The notes under the pieces: model-generated | The model's database searches: none | Told to the model about the DNA's origin: nothing | Seen by the model: only the letters and a program-made list of their open reading frames with translations | Assembly (NCBI RefSeq): GCF_008704995.1 | Contig: NZ_CP023747.1 | Coordinates: forward strand, 6,482,001-6,546,000 | Length of the DNA: 64,000 bases | DNA from: Streptomyces nodosus | GTDB lineage: Bacteria; Actinomycetota; Actinomycetes; Streptomycetales; Streptomycetaceae | Direction of reading: 5' to 3' | Translations under genes and position numbers: made by a program | In this document: positions 1 to 7,528 of the stretch, piece by piece | Numbering within the stretch: position 1 is the first letter of the stretch | How the letters are laid out: every line of letters begins with the position of its first letter

Positions 1-1
1 G

Positions 2-235
2 GAGGAGGGCGTGCTGACGTCCGTGGCCGACGCCAACATCGGCTCGCTCTTCGGCATCGGCTTCCCCGGCTGGACCGGCGGCGTCCTCCAGTACATCAAC
101 GGCTACCAGGGCGGGCTGCCCGGCTTCGTGACACGCGCCCGGGAGCTCGCCGAGCGGTACGGCGAGCGGTTCACGCCGCCCGCGCTGCTGGTGGAGAAGG
201 CGGAGAAGGGCGAGCGGTTCACCGACGCGCGCTGA
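2..235 (+). CDS. 3-hydroxyacyl-CoA dehydrogenase (FadB/FadJ-type), C-terminal fragment
   Basis: The gene enters from the left edge; only its last 77 codons are present, in the frame starting at base 2. The visible residues (SVADANIGSLFGIGFP, YINGY, GLPGFV, ARELAERYGERFTPP, LLVEKAEKG) are those of the C-terminal 3-hydroxyacyl-CoA dehydrogenase domain of the multifunctional fatty-acid oxidation protein. That protein hydrates enoyl-CoA and oxidises the 3-hydroxyacyl-CoA with NAD+ in beta-oxidation. An internal GTG at base 11 is not a real start, because the homology continues upstream of it. The catalytic and NAD-binding parts lie outside the window, so activity cannot be judged. Confidence 0.85.
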   Translation, partial: EEGVLTSVADANIGSLFGIGFPGWTGGVLQYINGYQGGLPGFVTRARELAERYGERFTPPALLVEKAEKGERFTDAR

Positions 236-376
236 CCCGCGGCGCGGTGTGCGGGACGGGGACCCGGAGCCGGTGCGCACCGGGACCCCGCCCCCGCACG
301 GCCCCCACGCGTTCCCGGAACCGTGCCGCTAAGGTGCAGGTCGACAGGCACCGGGTGCCGCAGGGGAGGGGCAGAA

Positions 377-1294
377 GTGGGTCAGGGAACCGATGTGCTC
401 GTGCTGGGCGGCGCGGGCGTGGACACCGTCGTGCAGGTGCCGTCGCTGCCGCTGCCGTACGCCGACAGCTACATGATCGAGCACGGGATCGAGACCCGGG
501 CCGGGCAGACCGGCGACTTCGTGGCGCTCGGCCTGCACGCCCTGGGGCTGCGTACCCATCACCTCGACCTGCTCGGCGACGACCCCGAGGGCGATCTGGT
601 CCGCGCACTGCACCGCGACCGGGGCATCGCGCTGACGGTGGTGCCGGGACCCGCCGGCACCAAGCGCGCCGTCAACCTGGTCGGCCCGGACGGGCGGCGG
701 CTCTCCCTGTACGACGTCAGCCGCTCACGCCCCGAGGACCGTTTCCCCGAGTCGACGGTCCGGGAGCTGGCGCGGGGCAGCCGCCATGTTCATGTGGCCA
801 TCACCCACCCCTGCGCCCCGGCCCTGCCCGTGCTGCGCGAGACCGGGGTCCCCCTCTCCACCGACCTGCACGACTGGGACGGCGAGAACCCGTACCACGA
901 GCCGTTCGCCCTCGCGGCGGACGTCGTCTTCCTCTCCACGGCGTCCCTGGCCGACCCCGAGCGGACCATGCGGGACATCGCCCGCCGGGGCAGGGCCCAG
1001 GTGGTCGTCGCCACGGCCGGGGCCGAGGGGGCCCACCTCCTGGCCGACGACGAGCTGATCCGGGTCCCGGCCGTCACCCCGCCCGCGCCGGTGGTGGACT
1101 CCAACGGAGCGGGCGACGCCTTCGCCGCCGGTTTTCTCTTCGGGCGCCTCAGCGGTGAGCCGCTCCGGCGCTGTGCGCTGTACGGGGCGGTGGCCGGCGC
1201 CCATGCGTGCACGGTGCCGGCCACGAGGACGGCGCCGTTGGGCAGGGACGCACTGCTGGCCCGGGTGGCCGAGCCGGAGCCGGTCATCCGGTGA
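377..1294 (+). CDS. PfkB/ribokinase-family carbohydrate kinase
   Basis: A 305-aa sugar or nucleoside kinase of the PfkB family. The N-terminal VLVLGGAGVDTV strand opens the Rossmann-like fold. The C-terminal PfkB signature DSNGAGDAFAAG holds the catalytic base, Asp at about residue 247, with the anion-hole glycines before it. The start is the GTG at 377, behind GGGGAGGGG at 363-371; an upstream in-frame ATG at 323 has no comparable ribosome site. It would phosphorylate a sugar-like substrate with ATP in the cytoplasm, but the sequence does not identify the substrate. It is transcribed alone and converges with the peptidase gene across a strong hairpin. Confidence 0.85.
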   Translation: MGQGTDVLVLGGAGVDTVVQVPSLPLPYADSYMIEHGIETRAGQTGDFVALGLHALGLRTHHLDLLGDDPEGDLVRALHRDRGIALTVVPGPAGTKRAVNLVGPDGRRLSLYDVSRSRPEDRFPESTVRELARGSRHVHVAITHPCAPALPVLRETGVPLSTDLHDWDGENPYHEPFALAADVVFLSTASLADPERTMRDIARRGRAQVVVATAGAEGAHLLADDELIRVPAVTPPAPVVDSNGAGDAFAAGFLFGRLSGEPLRRCALYGAVAGAHACTVPATRTAPLGRDALLARVAEPEPVIR

Positions 1295-1308
1295 CCCGCT
1301 GACGGGGT

Positions 1309-1341
1309 GGGGCGGCACGGCGTCCGTCACCGTGCCGCCCC
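1309..1341. terminator. Bidirectional hairpin terminator between convergent genes
   Basis: A perfect 12-bp GC-rich inverted repeat (1309-1320 with 1330-1341) with a 9-nt loop sits between the stop of the kinase and the stop of the convergent peptidase gene. There is no U-tract, which is common for Streptomyces terminators. Confidence 0.75.
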
Positions 1342-1352
1342 CGCAGCCGTGG

Positions 1353-2858
1353 TCAGTGCCCGTGCGCGTGTCCGTGCACGTCGTTGGTCGCCTCGATCTT
1401 CTTCCAGGACTTCGGCCGGACCGGTGCGGCCTCCGCCCTCGTCAGGGTCGCGGTCCGTGCCGAGGGCGCGGCCGGCTTCGACGGCTGGAACAGCCAGGTG
1501 TCGAAGAGCGCCGCCAGCCGCTTGCCCGACACCTTCTCCGCGTACGCTCGGAAGTCGGCGACCGAGGCGTTGCCGTAGGCGTGCTGCTGCGGCCAGCCCT
1601 TGAGGACGGCGAAGAAGGCGCGGTCGCCGATCTCGTTGCGCAGGGCCTGGACGGCGAGCGCGCCCCGGTCGTACACCGCGGTGTCGAACTGGTTGTCGGG
1701 GCCCGGATCGCCGGGCTTCACGGTCCAGAAGGGGTCGTCGGCCGGGTGCGAGGCATACACATAGTCCGCCAGTTGCTGTGTGGTGCCCTCGCCCTCGTGC
1801 TCCGACCACAGCCACTGCGCGTACCGCGCGAAGCCCTCGTTGATCCAGATGTCCTTCCAGCCCTTCAACGACACGCTGTCGCCGTACCACTGGTGTGCCA
1901 GCTCATGCACGACGACGGAGGTGTTGGAGCCGTTCGCGAACTGCCGGGGGCTGTAGTACACCCGGGTCTGGGTCTCCAGGGCGTACCCGGTGGTCGTGTT
2001 CGGGACATACCCGCCAACCGAGCTGAAGGGGTAGGGGCCGAAGTAGCCGGTCAGCCAGTCGGCGATCTCCCCGGTGCGCTCCACACTGGCCCGGGCGGCC
2101 CCCGCTTCGTCCCCCAGGTCCTTGCTGTAGGCGTTGACGACCGGGATGCCGTTCGCACTCTTCCCGGTGGTGATGTCGAACTTCCCGATGGCGAGCGTGG
2201 AGAGATAGGTCGCCTGCGGCTTGTTGGAACGCCAGTTCCAGCGGGTCCAGCCGAGCTGGGACGTCGTCGACTGCAATGTGCCGTTGGAGATCACCTGGGT
2301 GCCGTCCGGGACGGCCACCGACACATCGTAGGTGGCCTTGTCCAGCGGATGGTCGTTACTCGGGAACCACCACCACGCCGACTCGGGCTCGTCCGCGGCG
2401 ATCGCGCCGTCCGGGGTGCGGTGCCAGGTGTTGAAACCGTACGCGCTCTTGGTGGACGGCACCCCGCTGTAGCGCACCACCACGGTGATCGAGGTGCCCT
2501 TCGGCAGCGGGGCGGCCGGGGTGATCTCCAGTTCGTGCGGGGCGGAGGCGCTGAACGCCGCCTTCGCGCCGTTCACCCGCACCTCGCTGACGTCCAGCAG
2601 GAAGTCCAGGTCGAAGCGCGACAGATCCTGGGTGGTGGTGGCGAGGAGGGTCGCCGTCCCCTCCAGTTCGTCGGTCCTCGGCTGGTACGTCAGCCGCAGA
2701 TCGTAGTGGGAGACGTCGTATCCGCCGTTGCCGTAGTACGGGTAGTAGGGGTCGCCGATACCCGGAGCGCCGGGCAGATAGGAGGCTGCCGATGCCGGGA
2801 TCGCCAGCAACAGGGAGGCCGCCGCGAGTGCGCCCGGTGCGATGAGTCTGCGGTGCAC
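1353..2858 (-). CDS. Secreted M1-family metallopeptidase
   Basis: A 501-aa zinc aminopeptidase-like protein. Residues 1-25 are a typical Sec signal peptide (RR near the N-terminus, a hydrophobic LAAASLLLAIP core, an ASA-type cleavage site). The M1 catalytic motif is complete: HELAHQWYGD with zinc ligands His318 and His322, followed after 18 residues by Glu341 in WINEGFA. The substrate-positioning loop equivalent to GAMEN appears as GYALETQ near residue 291. The C-terminus carries a short His/Gly tail (HGHAHGH) that could bind metal. At about 500 aa it has the beta-saddle and catalytic domains but lacks the long helical C-terminal domain of PepN. It probably degrades extracellular peptides. 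The GTG start has TGGAGC just upstream. Confidence 0.9.
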   Translation of the reverse strand: MHRRLIAPGALAAASLLLAIPASAASYLPGAPGIGDPYYPYYGNGGYDVSHYDLRLTYQPRTDELEGTATLLATTTQDLSRFDLDFLLDVSEVRVNGAKAAFSASAPHELEITPAAPLPKGTSITVVVRYSGVPSTKSAYGFNTWHRTPDGAIAADEPESAWWWFPSNDHPLDKATYDVSVAVPDGTQVISNGTLQSTTSQLGWTRWNWRSNKPQATYLSTLAIGKFDITTGKSANGIPVVNAYSKDLGDEAGAARASVERTGEIADWLTGYFGPYPFSSVGGYVPNTTTGYALETQTRVYYSPRQFANGSNTSVVVHELAHQWYGDSVSLKGWKDIWINEGFARYAQWLWSEHEGEGTTQQLADYVYASHPADDPFWTVKPGDPGPDNQFDTAVYDRGALAVQALRNEIGDRAFFAVLKGWPQQHAYGNASVADFRAYAEKVSGKRLAALFDTWLFQPSKPAAPSARTATLTRAEAAPVRPKSWKKIEATNDVHGHAHGH

Positions 2859-3011
2859 AAGAGCTCCAAGTCATAGGGGCACGAGGTCTGTTCGGAGCCT
2901 ATTCAGCCCTCCGGCCCCAGGGGTGTCCATGGCGCCTGTGGTCACATGATTGCCATCCGGCCGTCATGAACGCCCCCGTCTCCCACGGAACGTCCCCGGG
3001 GTGACGGCCCC

Positions 3012-3974
3012 TCAGAGGTCCGGCTGCGCCAGTTCCGCCGCCTCGCGGGCGCATCCCCAGGCCACCGTGACGCCCGCGCCCCCGTGCCCGTAGTGGTGCA
3101 CCACCGTCCCGCCGCCGGTCGGCGCCTCGCGCTCCAGCCGGACCGACGGCCGGGCCGGCCGCAGCCCCACCCGGTGTTCGAGGACCCGCGCCCCCGCTAT
3201 CTCCGGACGCAGCGCCGCACAGCGTGCCACGATCGCCTCGGCCGTGCGGGGATCGGGTGTCAGCGACCAGTCGTCCTCCTGCGCGGTGCCGCCCAGGATC
3301 AGTCCGCCCGGCTGCGGGAAGAAGTAGGTGCTCTCCTCGGACGAGTGCGCCACCGACGTCAGCCAGGTGGTGACGCCCGGGTTCTCCACCACGACGAGCT
3401 GTCCCCGCACCGGGTGCACCAGCGGGTCCGGGACCAGCTCACGGGCGCCCAGGCCGGTGCAGTTGACCACGACGGGCGCCTCGGCGCCCGGCTCCGCCAG
3501 ATCCACCACGGTGCGCTCCTCGACCCGCCCGCCGGCCCGCAGCAGCCGCTCGCGCAGCCAGGGCAGATGAACCGACATGTCGATCAGGGGCAGCCGCGCC
3601 CACAGCCCGGACCCGGAGTACTCGGCGCGCGTCGAGGCCCGAAGTCCCCCGACCCCGGCGGCCCATGACCCCAGCTCCTCCAGGCTCGCCTCGCCGTGCA
3701 CACCCTCGACCAGGCGTACCCCCGTCTCCTCGGGCCGCTCCGCCAGTTCCTCGTACACCAGGAGCGACTCCAGGGCCCACGCGCCCACCAGGGCTTCGGG
3801 TTCGATCCGGTACGGCCACCACAGCGCGCCGGCCACCGCGGAGGTGGTCCGCTCGACGGGCTCCCGTGTCCAGACGCGCACCTTCCGGCCGCGTTCCGCC
3901 AGGACGATCGCCGTCGTCAGCCCGATGACGCCGCCGCCCACCACGATCACATCAGCGTTCTGCTCCGTGTCCAC
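3012..3974 (-). CDS. FAD-dependent D-amino-acid oxidase
   Basis: A 320-aa flavoprotein of the DAAO/DASPO family. It oxidatively deaminates D-amino acids to 2-oxo acids with release of ammonia and hydrogen peroxide. The N-terminal dinucleotide-binding motif VVGGGVIGLTTA starts near residue 11. The family's C-terminal signature is present: HRVGLRPARPSVRLE, then HHYGHGGAGVTVAWG, which covers the flavin and substrate site. A GTG start at 3974 is used here; the ribosome site is weak. The gene is divergent from the ABC-F gene, with 151 bp between them. A role in recycling cell-wall D-amino acids is plausible but not shown. Confidence 0.88.
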   Translation of the reverse strand: MDTEQNADVIVVGGGVIGLTTAIVLAERGRKVRVWTREPVERTTSAVAGALWWPYRIEPEALVGAWALESLLVYEELAERPEETGVRLVEGVHGEASLEELGSWAAGVGGLRASTRAEYSGSGLWARLPLIDMSVHLPWLRERLLRAGGRVEERTVVDLAEPGAEAPVVVNCTGLGARELVPDPLVHPVRGQLVVVENPGVTTWLTSVAHSSEESTYFFPQPGGLILGGTAQEDDWSLTPDPRTAEAIVARCAALRPEIAGARVLEHRVGLRPARPSVRLEREAPTGGGTVVHHYGHGGAGVTVAWGCAREAAELAQPDL

Positions 3975-4125
3975 GAGGGGACGCTAGCGGAAGGTCTTCC
4001 GCTGCGCTCGGGCCCCTTCCGGCGCGGGGACGGCACGGTGGCTCGCGGCCGGCGTGCCCCGCCGGCCGCGAGCCCCGGCCCTCTCGGCCCCCTCGGCGCC
4101 CGGGCTCGTTAGGATCGGCGGTCTG

Positions 4126-5766
4126 ATGACTGCCACTCTCGTCGCCAAGGACCTCACCGCCGGGCACGGCGACCGCTCGCTCTTCTCCGGGCTCGACCTC
4201 GTCGTCGCGCCCGGGGACGTGATCGGGCTGGTCGGTGCCAACGGGGCCGGGAAGTCCACCCTGCTGCGCATGCTCGCCGGACTGCTCACCCCGGAAGGGG
4301 GCGAGATGCTGCTGACCCCGCCCACCGCGACCGTCGGCCATCTGCCCCAGGAGCCGGAGCGGCGGCCGGGCGAGACGGTGCGGGAGTTCCTGGCCCGCCG
4401 CACCGGTGTGGCCGAGGCCCAGCGACTGATGGACGAGGCCACCGAGGGCCTGGTCGAGGGGCGGCCGGGCGCCGACGACGCGTACGCCGTGAGCCTGGAG
4501 CGCTGGCTCGGCCTCGGCGGCGCCGACCTCGACGAGCGAGCCGAGGAAGCCGCCGGCTCACTCGGCCTGGGCGTCGGCCTCGACCAGCCGATGACCTCCC
4601 TGTCCGGCGGCCAGGCGGCCCGTGCCGGCCTCGCCTCGCTGCTGCTCTCCCGCTATGACGTCTTCCTGCTGGACGAGCCGACGAACGACCTGGACCTGGA
4701 CGGCCTGGAACGGCTGGAACAGTTCGTCGGCGGGCTGCGGGCCGGCACCGTGGTCGTCAGCCATGACCGCGAGTTCCTCACCCGCACGGTCACCAAGGTC
4801 CTCGAACTCGACCTCGCCCAGGGCCGGATCAATCTCTACGGCGGCGGATACGAGGCCTATCTGGAGGAGCGCGAGAGGGACCGGCGGCACGCCCGGGAGG
4901 ACTACGAGGAGTACGCCGACAAGAAGTCCGCCCTCCAGGACCGGGCCCGGACGCAGCGCGCCTGGATGGACAAGGGCGTCAAGAACGCCCGGCGCAAGGC
5001 GGGCAACGACAACGACAAGATCGGCCGCAAGTTCCGCAGCGACTCAAGCGAGAAGCAGGCCGCCAAGGCCCGGCAGACCCAGCGCATGATCGAGCGCCTC
5101 GAGGAGGTCGAGGAGCCCCGCAAGGAGTGGGAACTGCGCATGGAGATCGCGGCGGCCCCGCGTTCGGGCGCGGTCGTCGCCACCCTGCGGGACGCGGAGG
5201 TACGGCGCGGCGACTTCACCTTCGGCCCGGTGTCCCTGCAACTGGACTGGGCCGACCGGGTGGCGGTGACCGGCGCCAACGGCGCGGGCAAGTCGACGCT
5301 GCTCGGTGCGCTGTTGGGCCGGGTTCCCCTGGACGCGGGCCATGCCGCGCTCGGCTCGGGCGTCCTGGTCGGCGAGGTCGACCAGGCCCGCGGACTCTTC
5401 CACGGCGCGGGGCCCCTGCTGGACGCGTTCCGCGCCGCGGTCCCGGACCTGGAACCGGTCGATGTCCGCACCCTGCTCGCCAAGTTCGGCCTGAAGTCGG
5501 ACCATGTCCTGCGCCCGGCGGCGAGCCTCTCCCCGGGCGAGCGCACCAGGGCCGCCCTGGCGCTGCTCCAGGGCCGGGGCGTCAACCTCCTGGTCCTCGA
5601 CGAGCCGACCAACCACCTCGACCTCCCGGCCATCGAGCAGCTGGAATCGGCCCTGGACACCTACCAGGGCACGCTGCTGCTGGTCACCCATGACCGCCGG
5701 ATGCTGGACGCGGTACGGGTGACCCGTCGCCTGGAGGTGGCGGACGGCAAGGTGACGGAACGCTAG
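4126..5766 (+). CDS. ABC-F family ATP-binding protein (ribosome-associated)
   Basis: A 546-aa soluble protein with two ABC ATPase domains and no membrane segments, as in ABC-F factors that act on the ribosome (EttA and antibiotic-resistance types). The first Walker A is GANGAGKST near residues 37-45, with signature LSGGQ and Walker B VFLLDEPTN. A charged linker of about 80 residues, rich in Arg, Lys and Glu, follows; it is the P-site tRNA interaction motif region. The second domain has GANGAGKST, LSPGERTR and LLVLDEPTNHLD. The ATG at 4126 begins the conserved ABC domain; 24 upstream in-frame codons are unrelated. Whether it protects ribosomes from a drug or tunes translation cannot be told from sequence. 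Confidence 0.9.
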   Translation: MTATLVAKDLTAGHGDRSLFSGLDLVVAPGDVIGLVGANGAGKSTLLRMLAGLLTPEGGEMLLTPPTATVGHLPQEPERRPGETVREFLARRTGVAEAQRLMDEATEGLVEGRPGADDAYAVSLERWLGLGGADLDERAEEAAGSLGLGVGLDQPMTSLSGGQAARAGLASLLLSRYDVFLLDEPTNDLDLDGLERLEQFVGGLRAGTVVVSHDREFLTRTVTKVLELDLAQGRINLYGGGYEAYLEERERDRRHAREDYEEYADKKSALQDRARTQRAWMDKGVKNARRKAGNDNDKIGRKFRSDSSEKQAAKARQTQRMIERLEEVEEPRKEWELRMEIAAAPRSGAVVATLRDAEVRRGDFTFGPVSLQLDWADRVAVTGANGAGKSTLLGALLGRVPLDAGHAALGSGVLVGEVDQARGLFHGAGPLLDAFRAAVPDLEPVDVRTLLAKFGLKSDHVLRPAASLSPGERTRAALALLQGRGVNLLVLDEPTNHLDLPAIEQLESALDTYQGTLLLVTHDRRMLDAVRVTRRLEVADGKVTER

Positions 5767-5777
5767 TGCTGTGAGAC

Positions 5778-6533
5778 CTATCCGTGCTCCGGACCCGGCC
5801 GGGCTGGGTCGTCCGCGGTCTTGCCGGGTTTGGTGTGGAGGACTTCACGGGCCTGTTCGGCGGCGCGGGTGATGCTCTCGCTGATGAAGTCGAGGAAGCG
5901 GGCGATGTTCTCCAGGCGCGCGGCGGCGGGCGTGTGGGGGCCGAGGACGGAGACGCCCTGGCGCGCGGTTTCGACGAGTCGGTCGTTGGACCGGGCGCTG
6001 GCGATCGTCGCCTGGTAGAAGAGTTCGTCGTCGACGATATAGCGGTCGCGGCGGCGTTCGTCGCGTTCCCGGCGGACGAGGCTCTGGCTCTCCAGGAAGG
6101 CGATCGCCTTGGAGACGGACGCCGGGCTGACCTGGAGGCGCCGGGCGAGCTGGGATGCGGTGAGGCTGCCCGCGTCGGTGGTGAACAGGCAGGTCAGCAC
6201 CCGGGCCGTCATCTTGGTCAGGCCCGAGGCCATGAGGACGGTGGTGAACGTCTCCTCGTACTCGGCCACGGCCTCGGCATCGCGTCCGTGCGGCTGAGGG
6301 ACCGACTCCGCCCCCTGGGGGGAGGCGGGCCTGCGCCGGTGGGCGCGGCGTTCGGTGGCGCGGTGGGCCAGGTCGGCGCGATAGGCGGTGGGACCGCCGT
6401 TGCGCATCACCTCTCGGGTGATCGTCGAGGTCGGGCGGTCGAGGCGTCGGGCGATCTCGGCATAGGGCAGGTCGTCGGCCAGCCCCAGCGCGATCTGCCG
6501 GCGTTCCTGCTGGGTGAGCCTGCCTCCCGGCAT
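5778..6533 (-). CDS. MarR-like transcriptional regulator with extra N-terminal HTH
   Basis: A 251-aa DNA-binding protein built from two helix-turn-helix units. Residues 5-45 (LTQQERRQIALGL, YAEIARRLDRPTSTI, TREVMRNGG) are a helix-turn-helix like that of IS30 transposases (HTH_38). After a basic linker, residues 95-170 form a winged helix of the GbsR/MarR type (ASQLARRLQVSPASVSKAI, LVRRERDERRRDRY). It has no transposase catalytic domain. A GAGGAG ribosome site precedes the ATG. It is divergent from the DUF4097 gene and probably controls it through the palindrome-rich region between them. The two HTH units may read two half-sites. Confidence 0.85.
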   Translation of the reverse strand: MPGGRLTQQERRQIALGLADDLPYAEIARRLDRPTSTITREVMRNGGPTAYRADLAHRATERRAHRRRPASPQGAESVPQPHGRDAEAVAEYEETFTTVLMASGLTKMTARVLTCLFTTDAGSLTASQLARRLQVSPASVSKAIAFLESQSLVRRERDERRRDRYIVDDELFYQATIASARSNDRLVETARQGVSVLGPHTPAAARLENIARFLDFISESITRAAEQAREVLHTKPGKTADDPARPGPEHG

Positions 6534-6599
6534 CGCGTCTCCTCGGTGGTTCTTCGTTGCGGTCCTGAATCTCCCCCACCGTAGCGTTCACTTCTCACC

Positions 6600-6715
6600 C
6601 ATTGCAATGAGTCGAGCCCTGGTCGTTGCGTTATTGTCAAGTTCATTGCAACAGTATCTTGCTATTTAGCTGCACAAACGCTGAGCGTACGCAACAAGTG
6701 CGTTGCCGAATGCGG
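6600..6715. promoter_or_regulatory. Divergent control region with CATTGCAATG operator
   Basis: The gap between the MarR-type regulator and the DUF4097 gene is clearly AT-richer than its surroundings. It holds the perfect palindrome CATTGCAATG (6600-6609) and a second partial copy, TTCATTGCAAC (6642-6652). A TTGTCA hexamer at 6634 and TATCTT at 6655 could be a weak promoter for the rightward gene. The repeated TTGCAA core is the natural candidate for the neighbouring regulator's binding site; this is inference from position and symmetry. Confidence 0.5.
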
Positions 6716-6771
6716 AAAGGCAACGTAGCGTTTCCGATATCAGAAACAAGGAGCAAGCAAGGGAGAGCACG

Positions 6772-7437
6772 ATGCAGAAGTTCGACACCCCCGCCCCGAT
6801 CGCCGCCGTCCTGGACATCCCCGCCGGGCGCGTCCAGTTCATCGCCGCCGACCGCGCCGACACCACGGTCGAGGTGCTGCCCGCCGACCCCTCCAAGAGC
6901 CGCGACACCAAGGCCGCCGAGCAGACCACCGTCGCCTACGCCGACGGTGTCCTGCGGATCACGGCCTCGGCCCCCGGCAGCCGGTCCTTCGGGCCCTCCG
7001 GATCCCTGGAGGTCACCGTCCAGCTGCCCGCCGGCTCCCGTATCGAGGCCAGGTCCGCCGCCACCGAGCTGCGCGGCGTCGGACGCCTCGGGGACGTCGC
7101 CTTCGAAGGCGCGTACCGCCAGATCAAGATCGACGAGGCGGCGAGCGTCCGCCTCACCGCGGTCGACGGCGACGTCGAGGTCGGCCGGCTGAGCGGCCCC
7201 GCGGACATCAGCACCGCACGGGGCGACATCCGGATCACCGAGGCCGTGCGCGGCAGCGTCGTACTCCGCACCCAGTCCGGCGACATCGCGGTCGCGGCCG
7301 CCGCCGGGGTCTCAGCCACCCTGGACGCGGGCACCGACCACGGCCGCGTCAGCAACGCCCTCAAGAACGACGGCACCCCTGCACTCGACATCCGCGCCAC
7401 CACCTCCCAGGGCGACATCACCGCGCGCAGCCTGTGA
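6772..7437 (+). CDS. DUF4097-family beta-strand repeat protein
   Basis: A 221-aa protein made almost entirely of short alternating beta strands (for example VGRLSGPADISTARGDI and GSVVLRTQSGDIAVAAAAG), the pattern of the DUF4097 putative adhesin/beta-helix family. It has no signal peptide or membrane helix, so it is probably cytoplasmic. The ATG at 6772 has GGGAG about 8 bp upstream; an in-frame ATG at 6703 lies inside the promoter region and is less likely. In many actinobacteria such genes sit beside MarR or GbsR regulators, as here, and are controlled by them. Its function is unknown. Confidence 0.8.
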   Translation: MQKFDTPAPIAAVLDIPAGRVQFIAADRADTTVEVLPADPSKSRDTKAAEQTTVAYADGVLRITASAPGSRSFGPSGSLEVTVQLPAGSRIEARSAATELRGVGRLGDVAFEGAYRQIKIDEAASVRLTAVDGDVEVGRLSGPADISTARGDIRITEAVRGSVVLRTQSGDIAVAAAAGVSATLDAGTDHGRVSNALKNDGTPALDIRATTSQGDITARSL

Positions 7438-7476
7438 CGGAGCGGCACCGGGACCGTCCGGAGGGCGCCGACGACA

Positions 7477-7518
7477 CGACCCCGGGTCCTCACCGGTCAC
7501 GGTGAGGACCCGGGGTCG
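7477..7518. terminator. Bidirectional terminator, 18-bp perfect inverted repeat
   Basis: Arms 7477-7494 and 7501-7518 are perfectly complementary with a 6-nt loop. They sit between the stop of the DUF4097 gene and the stop of the convergent tex gene, so the structure can end transcription from both sides. Confidence 0.85.
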
Positions 7519-7528
7519 GGTGGGTGTC

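Noticed and set aside
5778..6533. Regulator gene as a remnant of an IS30 transposase
   Set aside because: Only the N-terminal HTH resembles IS30; there is no DDE catalytic domain, no terminal inverted repeats, and a full MarR-type domain follows in frame.
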